From DASWIG01 sp965371445 (lineage in GTDB: Bacteria; Acidobacteriota; Thermoanaerobaculia; Multivoradales; J023), in NCBI GenBank assembly GCA_965371445.1, contig CBDUYN010000204.1, positions 1-17,818 on the forward strand: 17,818 nt of DNA, given 5' to 3'. The notes beneath the pieces are model-generated. The model was not told the DNA's origin. It made no database searches and worked only from the letters and a program-made list of their open reading frames with translations. Below, in pieces: positions 17,764 to 17,818 of the stretch. The position numbers and the translations under genes were made by a program. Position 1 is the first letter of the stretch. Each line of letters starts with the position of its first letter.

Positions 17764-17818
17764 CTGCGATCGATTGTTGTCAGTGACACGAATCGTCCGC
17801 ACGTGCTGCGATCGATTG
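17764..17818. repeat. 13-bp direct repeat at 42-nt spacing, cut by the window edge
   Basis: CTGCGATCGATTG occurs at 17764-17776 and again at 17806-17818, where the window ends. The start-to-start distance is 42 nt. It may be the first two units of a tandem array that continues to the right, or a chance pair. Confidence 0.45.

Noticed and set aside
17264..17818. Plus-strand open frame continuing after the VWA gene to the window end
   Set aside because: It has no ribosome site of its own and no recognisable motif, and it is antisense to the frame with the antitoxin-like segment.

Overview
The window is about 17.8 kb of very GC-rich bacterial chromosome with high G/C at third codon positions. 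No plasmid or phage hallmark genes and no RNA genes were seen. The gene families point to Acidobacteriota, possibly the Thermoanaerobaculia. The clues are a VWFA-related secreted protein of the type abundant in that phylum, a secreted protein with an N-terminal DGFESGDLSRWS motif, and a MoxR/DUF58/transglutaminase cluster. The taxon is inferred from family recall, not from a search.

Layout. (1) 1-454 is a scar region: four 42-bp tandem repeats, then a decayed minus-strand fragment of a NACHT NTPase. (2) 455-8792, all minus strand, reads in transcription order: family 2 glycosyltransferase, lipoprotein, MoxR ATPase, DUF58 protein, DUF3488/transglutaminase membrane protein, VWFA-related secreted protein, GYD-domain protein. 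Lipoprotein to transglutaminase protein are joined by 1-4 nt stop/start overlaps, a strong sign of one operon. (3) 9000-10642, plus strand: recA with a LOG-family nucleotide hydrolase overlapping it by 1 nt. A small membrane protein converges on the hydrolase gene and overlaps its end. (4) 11049-12080, minus strand: a glycosyltransferase with a C-terminal nucleotide-binding-like domain. (5) 12164-15377: a large secreted protein resembling exo-rhamnogalacturonan lyase/YetA-type proteins, and a divergent small antitoxin-like gene. (6) 15384-15632: a truncated, frameshifted second copy of the 5' end and upstream region of the glycosyltransferase at 11049-12080. (7) 15675-17264, plus strand: a secreted VWA protein. 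(8) 17265-17818: decayed coding sequence on the minus strand, including the start of a FitA-like antitoxin, and a short repeat at the window edge.

How it fits together. The central operon resembles MoxR-VWA systems in which the AAA+ ATPase is thought to remodel or activate membrane and VWA partners at the cell envelope. recA and the LOG enzyme are housekeeping functions. The most unusual structure is the roughly 247-bp direct repeat (11881-12127 and 15384-15632) around the lyase-like gene and the orphan antitoxin. Recombination between the copies would remove about 3.5 kb and leave an intact glycosyltransferase gene divergent from the VWA gene. Remnants of NACHT and toxin-antitoxin genes at both ends suggest a chromosome segment where defence-type genes have come and decayed.
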